From positions 1-11,492 of the forward strand of contig JAEWEK010000401.1 in the NCBI GenBank assembly GCA_023389425.1: a stretch of DNA of 11,492 nt, given 5' to 3'. This document shows positions 1 through 5,346 of the stretch, one piece after another. Origin of the DNA: Pseudomonadota bacterium (GTDB lineage Bacteria > Pseudomonadota > Gammaproteobacteria > Burkholderiales > Burkholderiaceae_D). The position numbers were made by a program, and so were the translations under genes. Positions within the stretch are counted from its first letter, which is position 1. Every line of letters begins with the position of its first letter. The notes beneath the pieces are model-generated. The model did not search any database, had not been told where the DNA came from, and was given only the letters and a program-made list of their open reading frames with translations.

Positions 1-350
1 GTCGACCAGAACAGCACGAGGAAAACGAGGAAGGCGCCGAGAAACACGGCCGGCGGCAATGCCACCTGCTGCGCGCCCAGCACCGCCAGCGGGAAGGCGA
101 ACTGGATCGCGCACCACCAGCGGGCCAGCCCCAGTTTCGCCGACAGCAGCGCCGCCACCACGCCCTGCACCAGCGCCACGTGCAGGTAGCCGGGCGCGGC
201 GCCGAAGCGGGCGGCGAGGTAGATGATGGCGAGGGTGGGCGCCAGGCTGGCGCACTGGACCAGCAGCGCGCGCACCGCCGGGAGGGCGCCAATGCGACGA
301 AGGGCGCCGCTAGCCGGGCGCCCTTCGGAGGGGGAAGACGGTCGGGTCAC
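1..350 (-). CDS. Membrane protein N-terminus, possibly a membrane-anchored SAM methyltransferase (partial)
   Basis: The minus strand is open from a GTG at 350 to the left edge (116 codons, C-terminus missing). The GTG overlaps the flhC stop as GTGA, suggesting translational coupling. A later GTG at 275 (codon 26) is an alternative start; neither has a clear Shine-Dalgarno sequence. After a polar Pro/Ser/Arg-rich N-terminus, the protein has hydrophobic stretches at about residues 26-47, 55-75 and 82-114, the last ending in LVLFWS. From memory, a Trp-rich RWW turn, a PPAVFLGAF segment and an FWST ending resemble the N-terminal membrane part of a betaproteobacterial family annotated as class I SAM-dependent methyltransferase. 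The catalytic domain lies outside the window, so this function is inference. It could be any small multi-pass membrane protein. Confidence 0.55.
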   Translation of the reverse strand, partial: MTRPSSPSEGRPASGALRRIGALPAVRALLVQCASLAPTLAIIYLAARFGAAPGYLHVALVQGVVAALLSAKLGLARWWCAIQFAFPLAVLGAQQVALPPAVFLGAFLVFLVLFWS

Positions 351-895
351 GCGGCCTGCAGCGCGGCGGCTTCCTTCGATTTGCGGGTCTTGCCGGCACG
401 CGAGGGCATATGGCACAGGCCGCACTGGTAGCCGCGGTTCAGGTCGAGCGCGTTGACGACGAACTTGCCCTGGCAGCAGCTGCACGGCGCCAGCGTCAGC
501 ATCTCGCTCTGGAAGAAACGCACCAAGGTCCAGGCCCGCGTCAGCGACAGCAGCGGCTCTTCGCCCGCTTCCGGCGGCATCTGCTCGAGGTAGAGCTTGT
601 ACGCCTTCATCACCGCGTGGATGCCGGTGGCGCCCGCGTACTCGACCAGGAAGCGGTAGATATTGATGAACAGCGAGGAATGGATGTTCGGCTGCCAGGT
701 CAGGAACCAGTCGGTCGAGAACGGCAGCATGCCCTTCGGCGGCGACACGCCCTTCAGCTCCTTGTACAGCTTGAGCAGCCGCTCGCGCGACAGCGACACT
801 TCGTTTTCCAGCAGCTGCAGCCGCGCGCCCAGCTGGATCAGCTCGATCGCGAGCTGGATTTCCTGGGCTTCCGTCACCACGCTTTTCTTGCTCAT
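347..895 (-). CDS. flhC: Flagellar transcriptional activator subunit FlhC
   Basis: FlhC is the DNA-contacting subunit of the FlhD4C2 master activator, which turns on class II flagellar promoters together with sigma-70 RNA polymerase. The 182-residue product has the family's usual length. It shows the typical N-terminal helical region, with QLAIELIQLGARLQLLE at about 14-30, and the conserved PFSTDWFLTWQPNIH segment at 58-72. The C-terminal zinc site consists of Cys138/Cys141 and Cys158/Cys161, matching the four-cysteine site of E. coli FlhC. The Lys/Ala-rich tail is ordinary. A GGGAG Shine-Dalgarno sequence sits about 7 nt before ATG 895. The gene lies 31 bp behind flhD, clearly in one operon, and its stop overlaps the GTG of the next gene. 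A 200-codon plus-strand open frame across it is a GC-driven shadow. Confidence 0.96.
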   Translation of the reverse strand: MSKKSVVTEAQEIQLAIELIQLGARLQLLENEVSLSRERLLKLYKELKGVSPPKGMLPFSTDWFLTWQPNIHSSLFINIYRFLVEYAGATGIHAVMKAYKLYLEQMPPEAGEEPLLSLTRAWTLVRFFQSEMLTLAPCSCCQGKFVVNALDLNRGYQCGLCHMPSRAGKTRKSKEAAALQAA

Positions 896-926
896 GTTCC
901 GCTCCCGATTATAGTTAAGCGGTTAC

Positions 927-1244
927 TTAAGCGATTTCCTCGACCGGCTGGCCGGCCATCAGGATCGCCGCATGCGACTGCGCCAGCGAACGGTCCTTGT
1001 TGTAATTGGTGAGCATCGACAGGATGGCCGCGTCGTCGAAGCGGAAGCGGGCCAGCATCATGTTGCCGCCTGCCAGTTTCAGGATCTGGGCGTTGCTCAT
1101 GCCTTCGATCAAGTCGGCGATGTCGGCGGAGATGCCGAGACGGAAGATCGCGGTGACTTTATCGGCACGGATCATTTGCTGGGCAAGCATCAGGTAGCTC
1201 AGGTTGGCGTCCCGAATTTCAGCCATCATGTCGTTCGCAGTCAT
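927..1244 (-). CDS. flhD: Flagellar transcriptional activator subunit FlhD
   Basis: FlhD partners FlhC in the flagellar master regulator complex. The product is 105 residues, normal for the family, and carries the hallmark segment EIRDANLSYLMLAQQMIRAD near the N-terminus, followed by the mostly helical FlhD fold. I choose ATG 1244 because a GGAG Shine-Dalgarno sequence (plus strand 1251-1254) sits 7 nt upstream and the protein then starts MTANDMMAEIRDANLSY. An in-frame ATG at 1301 would add 19 basic residues not seen in FlhD proteins. It is the first gene of flhDC. Transcription probably starts far upstream, in the 1500-1700 promoter array, which would leave a leader of roughly 250 nt or more. 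Confidence 0.95.
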   Translation of the reverse strand: MTANDMMAEIRDANLSYLMLAQQMIRADKVTAIFRLGISADIADLIEGMSNAQILKLAGGNMMLARFRFDDAAILSMLTNYNKDRSLAQSHAAILMAGQPVEEIA

Positions 1245-1349
1245 CTTTTTCTCCGTTATCCGATTGAGTCCTGGACTTCTTTTTCGTTTCCAGGTGGACA
1301 CATTCTGACTGTGCGGAAATATTTCGGATATAGGGAGGAAGCTGGATTT

Positions 1350-1461
1350 TTCGTCCGCGAACGACGAAGACGACCCGTAGGAGTTTGTCTGACAAACCCT
1401 TCCGAATCGGGAGAAAACCCTGACTTAGCAGGGACTTAGCTCTGTAGGCGAGGTCCTACAG
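1350..1461 (-). promoter_or_regulatory. Hairpin-rich 5' leader of flhDC
   Basis: The region between the most proximal promoter-like repeat and flhD carries consecutive inverted repeats. CTGTAGG/CCTACAG (1442-1448/1455-1461) has a 6-nt loop, CCCTG/CAGGG (1418-1422/1429-1433) a 6-nt loop, and TTCGTC/GACGAA (1350-1355/1363-1368) a 7-nt loop. A perfect 7+1+7 palindrome, GTTTGTC-T-GACAAAC, lies at 1383-1397. If flhDC is transcribed from 1500-1700, these fold in the mRNA leader. Read as RNA, several GGA triplets occur here and near the Shine-Dalgarno sequence, which is the core of CsrA-binding sites. Leader control of flhDC by CsrA is known in E. coli; its occurrence here is inference. Confidence 0.45.
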
Positions 1462-1501
1462 CTGAGAGAAACACCTTTGATGCGATCTACAACTTTTTTG
1501 A

Positions 1502-1528
1502 TTAACGACAAGTTTTCGTCGAACTTTA
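1502..1528 (-). promoter_or_regulatory. Sigma-28 (FliA)-like promoter, proximal copy, upstream of flhD
   Basis: On the minus strand this reads TAAAGTTC (1521-1528), exactly 11 nt, then GTCGTTAA (1502-1509). The FliA consensus is TAAAGTTT-N11-GCCGATAA, so 7 of 8 and 6 of 8 bases match with the canonical spacer. An A/T tract at 1540-1549 lies just upstream of the -35 element, where an UP-like element would sit. It points at flhD, whose start is about 260 bp downstream. Confidence 0.55.
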
Positions 1529-1579
1529 GGGTCCGGATGAATTTTTTTTCGATGCCGCAAAACAACAGTCGTATCCGAG

Positions 1580-1606
1580 ATAACGGCAAGCTGCCTGGAA
1601 ACTTTA
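1580..1606 (-). promoter_or_regulatory. Sigma-28 (FliA)-like promoter, middle copy
   Basis: The minus strand reads TAAAGTTT (1599-1606, a perfect -35 match), 11 nt, then GCCGTTAT (1580-1587, 6 of 8 to the -10 consensus GCCGATAA). It shares the flanking CCC before TAAAGTT and an upstream A/T tract (1619-1627) with the other two copies. Confidence 0.55.
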
Positions 1607-1672
1607 GGGGTCTCGTGCAAATTTTTTGAGACTTCCCCGTGAGGTGCGCGCTTTTCCGCGTATCTGAACTGA

Positions 1673-1699
1673 TTAACGGCAGCGATTTCGGGAACTTTA
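1673..1699 (-). promoter_or_regulatory. Sigma-28 (FliA)-like promoter, distal copy
   Basis: The minus strand reads TAAAGTTC (1692-1699), 11 nt, then GCCGTTAA (1673-1680). Each box differs from the FliA consensus at one position, which makes this the best overall match of the three. A strongly A/T-rich block at 1703-1730 precedes it. Confidence 0.55.
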
Positions 1700-1763
1700 G
1701 GGTTTTTCGAAAATATTTTTAAAAAATTTTATCCCTTTGATTTCAGTCACTTAGCAAAAGCCC

Positions 1764-1794
1764 TTGCCGAATCCCGGCGATTTCTTGCTACACT
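1764..1794 (+). promoter_or_regulatory. Possible sigma-70 promoter of the kyn operon
   Basis: TTGCCG (1764-1769) and TACACT (1789-1794) could serve as -35 and -10 boxes, with a long 19-bp spacer. They lie 55 bp before kynB. The match is modest. The surrounding 1757-1830 stretch repeats CTTGC/GCAAG motifs that might be part of an operator, but I cannot assign a regulator. Confidence 0.3.
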
Positions 1795-1848
1795 TGCATC
1801 TTCCAAGCCGATACTTGAGGCTTAAAGCAAGCTGCATAAGGATCCTGC

Positions 1849-2490
1849 ATGCACACTCCTCCGCTTTGGGACATCAGCCCGACCATCTCGGCTGATCTCC
1901 CGGTCTGGCCCGGCGATACCCGGTTCGACGCCAGCGCCACCTGGGAGATCGGCAACGGCTGCCCTGTCCACGTCAGCCGGATGACCATGACCACCCACCT
2001 CGGCGCCCATACCGACGCCCCGTCCCACTACGATCCGGCCGGCCGCAGCATCGACGCCGTCGGCCTGGCGCCTTATATCGGTCCTTGCCGCGTCATCCAC
2101 TGCATCGATGCGCCCTGTGTGCTGCCGGAGCACGTTCAGGCGCACCTCGACGGCGTGCCGCCGCGCGTGCTGCTGCGCACCTACGACCGGGCGCCGCAAA
2201 CGCAATGGGACGCGGGCTTTGCCGCCGTCGCGCCGGAGACCATCGCGCTGCTGGCCGCGCGCGGCGTCGTGTTGATCGGCACCGACGCCGCCTCGCTCGA
2301 TCCCCAGGATTCGAAGACGCTGGACGCGCACAACGCGGTACGCACGCACGGCATGGCCATCCTCGAAGGCGTGGTGCTCGACGACATCGCGGAAGGCGAC
2401 TACGAACTGGTCGCCCTGCCCCTGAAACTGGCCGGCATGGACGCCAGCCCGGTGCGCGCGATCCTGCGCCCGCTGCCGCACAAGGACTGA
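1849..2490 (+). CDS. kynB: Kynurenine formamidase (arylformamidase), KynB type
   Basis: KynB hydrolyses N-formyl-L-kynurenine to L-kynurenine and formate, the second step of tryptophan degradation to anthranilate. The 213-residue cytoplasmic protein begins with the typical LWDISPTISADLPVWPGD and has the metal-binding signature of the cyclase/KynB family. His50, His54, Asp56 and His60 are in THLGAHTDAPSHY, equivalent to the zinc ligands and active-site His of characterised bacterial KynB enzymes. The length matches the family. An AAGGA Shine-Dalgarno sequence lies 6 nt before ATG 1849. It is the first gene of the operon; kynU starts 3 nt after its stop. It is transcribed divergently from flhDC across a 604-bp intergenic region. 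A very long antisense open frame here is a GC shadow. Confidence 0.95.
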   Translation: MHTPPLWDISPTISADLPVWPGDTRFDASATWEIGNGCPVHVSRMTMTTHLGAHTDAPSHYDPAGRSIDAVGLAPYIGPCRVIHCIDAPCVLPEHVQAHLDGVPPRVLLRTYDRAPQTQWDAGFAAVAPETIALLAARGVVLIGTDAASLDPQDSKTLDAHNAVRTHGMAILEGVVLDDIAEGDYELVALPLKLAGMDASPVRAILRPLPHKD

Positions 2491-2493
2491 CAC

Positions 2494-3747
2494 ATGGCTT
2501 GCCACATCACCCGCAACGACTGCCTCGCGCGCGACGCCGACGATCCGCTGGCGCGGCTGCGCGAACGCTTCGACCTGCCCGAAGGCGTCATCTACCTCGA
2601 CGGGAATTCGCTCGGCGCCCGCCCGCGCGCCGCGCTCGAACGCGCGCAGCAAGTGGTGGCGAGGGACTGGGGTCATGGCCTGATCCGCAGCTGGAACACG
2701 GCCGGCTGGTTCGAGCTGCCGCGCCGCCTCGGCGACCGCCTGGCCCCGCTGGTCGGCGCGCACGACGGCGAAGTGGTGGTCACCGACACCACGTCGCTCA
2801 ACCTGTTCAAGGCGCTGGCCGCCGCGCTTTCGGTGCAGGAGCAGCTTGACCCGGCCCGCCGCGTGATCGTCACCGAGCGCTCCAACTTCCCCACCGATAT
2901 CTACATGGCCGAAGGGCTCACGCGCTGGCTCGACCGCGGCTGGCGCATCCACCTGGCCGACAGTCCGGAACAACTGGCCGATGCGGTGGACCACGGCTGC
3001 GCGGTGCTGATGCTCACCCACGTCAACTACCGCACCGGCTACCAGCACGACATTGCCGCCCTCACCCGCCTGGCGCACGAACGCGGCGCGCTGGCGCTGT
3101 GGGACCTGGCCCATTCCGCCGGCGCGGTGCCGGTCGACCTGCATGCGGCGCAGGCCGACTTCGCGGTCGGCTGCACCTACAAATACCTCAACGGCGGTCC
3201 CGGCTCCCCGGCCTTCATCTGGGTGCCGGAAAAGCACCAGGCCGCGTTCGCGCATCCGCTGTCGGGCTGGTGGGGCCACGCCCGGCCCTTCGACATGGCG
3301 CCCGGCTTCGCGCCGGCGGAAGGCATCGCGCGCGCCCTGTGCGGCACCCAGCCGGTGCTGTCGCTGTCGCTGGTCGAATGCGGCCTCGAGATTTTCGAGG
3401 AGACCAGCATGCAGGCGCTGCGCGCCAAGTCGCTCGCGCTCACCGACCTGTTCATCGAACTGGTCGAAAGCCGCTGCGCCGGCCACCCGCTCGGCCTCGT
3501 GACACCGCGCTCGCACGAGCGGCGCGGCAGCCAGGTCAGCTTCACGCACAAGCACGGCTTCGGCGTGATGCAGTCGCTGATCGCGCGCGGCGTGATCGGC
3601 GACTACCGCGAGCCGCACATCATGCGCTTCGGCTTCACGCCGCTGTACACCAGCTTCGCCGACGTCTGGGATGCGGTCGAACAGCTGCGCGACATCCTCG
3701 ACAGCGCCGACTACCAGATCGATGCCGAACGCGGCGCCGTCACCTGA
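2494..3747 (+). CDS. kynU: Kynureninase
   Basis: This PLP enzyme cleaves L-kynurenine to anthranilate and L-alanine. The 417-residue protein has family-normal length. Visible landmarks are YLDGNSLG (34-41), DLAHSAG (204-210, whose Asp204 is expected to pair with the pyridine nitrogen) and CTYKYLNGGPGSP with Lys230 as the PLP Schiff-base lysine. These are offset by three from D201/K227 of the Pseudomonas enzyme. The LSGWWGH motif typical of kynureninases follows. The start is fixed by tight packing, three nucleotides after the kynB stop. The gene lies between kynB and kynA, giving the order kynB-kynU-kynA. The end product anthranilate may feed catechol or tryptophan-related metabolism; no anthranilate dioxygenase gene lies in this window. 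Confidence 0.95.
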   Translation: MACHITRNDCLARDADDPLARLRERFDLPEGVIYLDGNSLGARPRAALERAQQVVARDWGHGLIRSWNTAGWFELPRRLGDRLAPLVGAHDGEVVVTDTTSLNLFKALAAALSVQEQLDPARRVIVTERSNFPTDIYMAEGLTRWLDRGWRIHLADSPEQLADAVDHGCAVLMLTHVNYRTGYQHDIAALTRLAHERGALALWDLAHSAGAVPVDLHAAQADFAVGCTYKYLNGGPGSPAFIWVPEKHQAAFAHPLSGWWGHARPFDMAPGFAPAEGIARALCGTQPVLSLSLVECGLEIFEETSMQALRAKSLALTDLFIELVESRCAGHPLGLVTPRSHERRGSQVSFTHKHGFGVMQSLIARGVIGDYREPHIMRFGFTPLYTSFADVWDAVEQLRDILDSADYQIDAERGAVT

Positions 3748-3756
3748 GGGGACACG

Positions 3757-4599
3757 ATGAACAGCACCGACAACAAGCCGGCCGAATGGCACGGCGCGAA
3801 GATGGACTTCGGCGGCTCGATGAGCTACGGCGATTACCTTGGCCTGGACCAGATCCTGTCGGCCCAGCACCCGCTCTCGCCCAATCACAACGAGATGCTC
3901 TTCATCGTCCAGCACCAGACCAGCGAACTGTGGCTGAAACTGATGCTGCACGAGATGCAGGCGGTGCGCGCGCAGATCCGCGCGGGCGACCTGCCCCCGG
4001 CCTTCAAGATGCTGGCCCGCGTGGCCCGCATCATGGACCAGCTGGTGCACGCCTGGGACGTGCTGGCGACCATGACGCCGCCCGAGTACACGGCGATCCG
4101 GCCCTACCTCGGCGCGTCCTCGGGCTTCCAGTCCTACCAGTACCGCGAGCTCGAATTCATTCTCGGGAACAAGAACCCCAATATGCTGCCGGTGCACGAG
4201 AAGCGGCCGGAGGTGCATGCCATCCTCGAACGCGAGCTGCAAGCGCCGTCGGTGTACGACGAGGCGGTGATGCTGCTGGCGCGCAGCGGCTTCGCGATTG
4301 CGCGCGAGCGCATCGAAGGCGATTTCAGGCAGCCCACGCGCTGCGACGAATCGGTCAAGGCCGCGTGGCTGGAGGTGTACAAGGATCCCGAGCACCACTG
4401 GGCGCTGTACGAGCTGGCCGAAAAGCTGGTGGACCTGGAAACCTCGTTCCGTTTCTGGCGCTTCCGCCACGTGACCACGGTGGAGCGCATCATCGGCTTC
4501 AAGACCGGCACCGGCGGCACGGCGGGCGTAAGCTACCTGCGCAAGATGCTCGACGTGGTGCTGTTCCCGGAACTATTCGCGCTGCGCACGGCGCTGTGA
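3757..4599 (+). CDS. kynA: Tryptophan 2,3-dioxygenase
   Basis: This heme enzyme oxidises L-tryptophan to N-formylkynurenine, the first and committing step of the pathway encoded by the operon. The 280-residue product carries SYGDYLGLDQILSAQHPLS (Tyr24 in the active site) and MLFIVQHQTSELWLK (His53, equivalent to distal His55 of the Xanthomonas enzyme). Arg115 in IRPYLG is equivalent to substrate-binding Arg117, followed by SSGFQSYQYRELEF. His238 in RFRHVTTVERIIG is equivalent to the proximal heme ligand His240. The C-terminal GTGGTAGVSYLRKML segment is highly conserved. The gap to kynU is 9 bp with a GGGG ribosome-binding stretch. Everything needed for activity appears intact. Confidence 0.96.
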   Translation: MNSTDNKPAEWHGAKMDFGGSMSYGDYLGLDQILSAQHPLSPNHNEMLFIVQHQTSELWLKLMLHEMQAVRAQIRAGDLPPAFKMLARVARIMDQLVHAWDVLATMTPPEYTAIRPYLGASSGFQSYQYRELEFILGNKNPNMLPVHEKRPEVHAILERELQAPSVYDEAVMLLARSGFAIARERIEGDFRQPTRCDESVKAAWLEVYKDPEHHWALYELAEKLVDLETSFRFWRFRHVTTVERIIGFKTGTGGTAGVSYLRKMLDVVLFPELFALRTAL

Positions 4600-4612
4600 A
4601 GGGAGTGCCGAC

Positions 4613-5158
4613 ATGATTTGCGAAGTCATCACCCTGCCCGGCCTGTGGAACTCCGGGCCGCAGCACTGGCAGACGCTGTGGGAGCGAAGGCACGCGGCCT
4701 TCCGGCGCATCCAGCACCGCGACTGGAATCATCCGCAAGTGGACGAATGGGTCGCGGAGCTTGACGGCGCGATCGCGAAATCTCGCGGAACGCCGATCGT
4801 CGCGGCGCACAGCCTGTCCTGCGCGCTGGTGGCGCACTGGGCGCAATCCGGATCGCCCCTGAAGATCGCGGGCGCATTCCTGGTGGCGCCGAGCGACACC
4901 GATGCGCCGGGGTATCCGAAGGAGGCAGTGGGATTCGCGCCGATGCCGATGCAGAAGCTGCCGTTTCCGAGCATCGTGGTGGCGAGCGCGAATGACGAAT
5001 ACGTGAGCATCGACCGGGCACGCGCGTTTGCGCGGGCCTGGGGCAGCAAGCTGGTGGAGATCGGCGACGCGGGTCACATCAATGGCGCCAGCGGCTATGG
5101 CGAGTGGCCGGAGGGCGAGCGGATGCTGCTCGATTTTTGCGACCAGCTGCGTGCTTAG
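4613..5158 (+). CDS. RBBP9/YdeN-family alpha/beta serine hydrolase
   Basis: This small cytoplasmic alpha/beta hydrolase has 181 residues, the usual size of the RBBP9/YdeN (DUF1749-like) family. The N-terminus VITLPGLWNSGPQHWQTLW is characteristic. The nucleophile elbow reads AAHSLSC with Ser67, and the remaining triad is likely Asp128 (ANDEYVS) and His155 (DAGHINGASGYG). No signal peptide is seen. It begins 13 bp after kynA with an AGGGAG Shine-Dalgarno sequence, so it is very probably co-transcribed as the last gene of the kyn operon. Its substrate is unknown. The position suggests a role with a tryptophan or kynurenine ester or amide, but YdeN-type genes are widespread and may simply ride along. 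A REP pair follows. Confidence 0.85.
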   Translation: MICEVITLPGLWNSGPQHWQTLWERRHAAFRRIQHRDWNHPQVDEWVAELDGAIAKSRGTPIVAAHSLSCALVAHWAQSGSPLKIAGAFLVAPSDTDAPGYPKEAVGFAPMPMQKLPFPSIVVASANDEYVSIDRARAFARAWGSKLVEIGDAGHINGASGYGEWPEGERMLLDFCDQLRA

Positions 5159-5170
5159 TTACCGTTAGAG

Positions 5171-5275
5171 CCGTCGTCCCGGCGTAGGCCGGGACCTATG
5201 GAACATGTGAGCCGCCATGCCGTCGCCGCCGGCCCGCACACTCAGCATGGGTCCCGGCCTGCGCCGGGACGACGG
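5171..5275. repeat. REP/BIME-type inverted pair between convergent genes (copy 1)
   Basis: Two 30-bp arms (5171-5200 and 5246-5275) are inverted copies matching at 28 of 30 positions and separated by 45 bp. Each arm is itself a hairpin: GTCCCGGC/GCCGGGAC with a 4-nt loop (5176-5195 and 5251-5270), flanked by CGTC and an ATG-containing tail. The spacer begins GAACAT and ends CTCAG, as in the second copy near 11300. This is the architecture of bacterial interspersed mosaic elements made from REP palindromes. It lies between the 3' ends of the hydrolase gene and htpG and may stabilise or terminate transcripts. Confidence 0.85.
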
Positions 5276-5292
5276 CCTTGAAGTGAGTGGAT

Positions 5293-5328
5293 AAAAAAAG
5301 ACCGAAGCAAATCTACCCCGGCCTTTTT
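5293..5328 (-). terminator. Rho-independent terminator of htpG (probably bidirectional)
   Basis: On the minus strand AAAAAGGCCG pairs with CGGTCTTTTT, with one G-U pair and a 16-nt loop, and a seven-T run follows. It begins 19 bp past the htpG stop. The opposite strand also ends in TTTTT (5324-5328), so it could stop plus-strand transcripts, although less well because G-U becomes A-C. Confidence 0.7.
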
Positions 5329-5346
5329 CGCATCACGCCCGACGAA

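Larger units (their letters stand above)
1500..1730. repeat. Three imperfect direct repeats of about 50 bp upstream of flhDC
   Basis: On the plus strand each unit is a TAACG(A/G)CA block, then AACTTTAGGG, then an A/T tract. The AACG-to-AACTTTAGGG distance is exactly 18 bp in all three units (1504/1522, 1582/1600, 1675/1693), while the bases between are not conserved. Units repeat at 78 and 93 bp. The constant internal spacing with variable filler indicates protein-recognised boxes rather than recent duplication. The minus-strand reading explains them as sigma-28-type promoters. Confidence 0.8.

Noticed and set aside
1245..1301. A 19-residue N-terminal extension of FlhD from ATG 1301
   Set aside because: The extension is unlike FlhD N-termini, and a GGAG ribosome-binding site stands correctly before ATG 1244.
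1500..1730. Direct repeats upstream of flhDC as a plasmid-type iteron origin
   Set aside because: There is no replication initiator gene or DnaA-box cluster nearby, only three copies exist, and the boxes match sigma-28 promoter elements with exact spacing.
1822..4470. An 882-codon open frame on the minus strand opposite kynB-kynU-kynA
   Set aside because: It lies antisense to three genes with intact catalytic motifs. Its translation is Arg/His/Val/Ala-rich with no recognisable domain, as expected from the complement of GC-rich codons.
3099..4616. A 505-codon plus-strand frame overlapping kynU and kynA
   Set aside because: It is an out-of-frame Arg/Ala/Gly-rich reading of two clearly functional genes.
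5171..5275. CRISPR-like repeats at 5171-5275 and 11245-11350
   Set aside because: The repeats occur as single inverted pairs, not direct repeats with regular spacers, and no cas genes are present. REP-type palindromes explain them.
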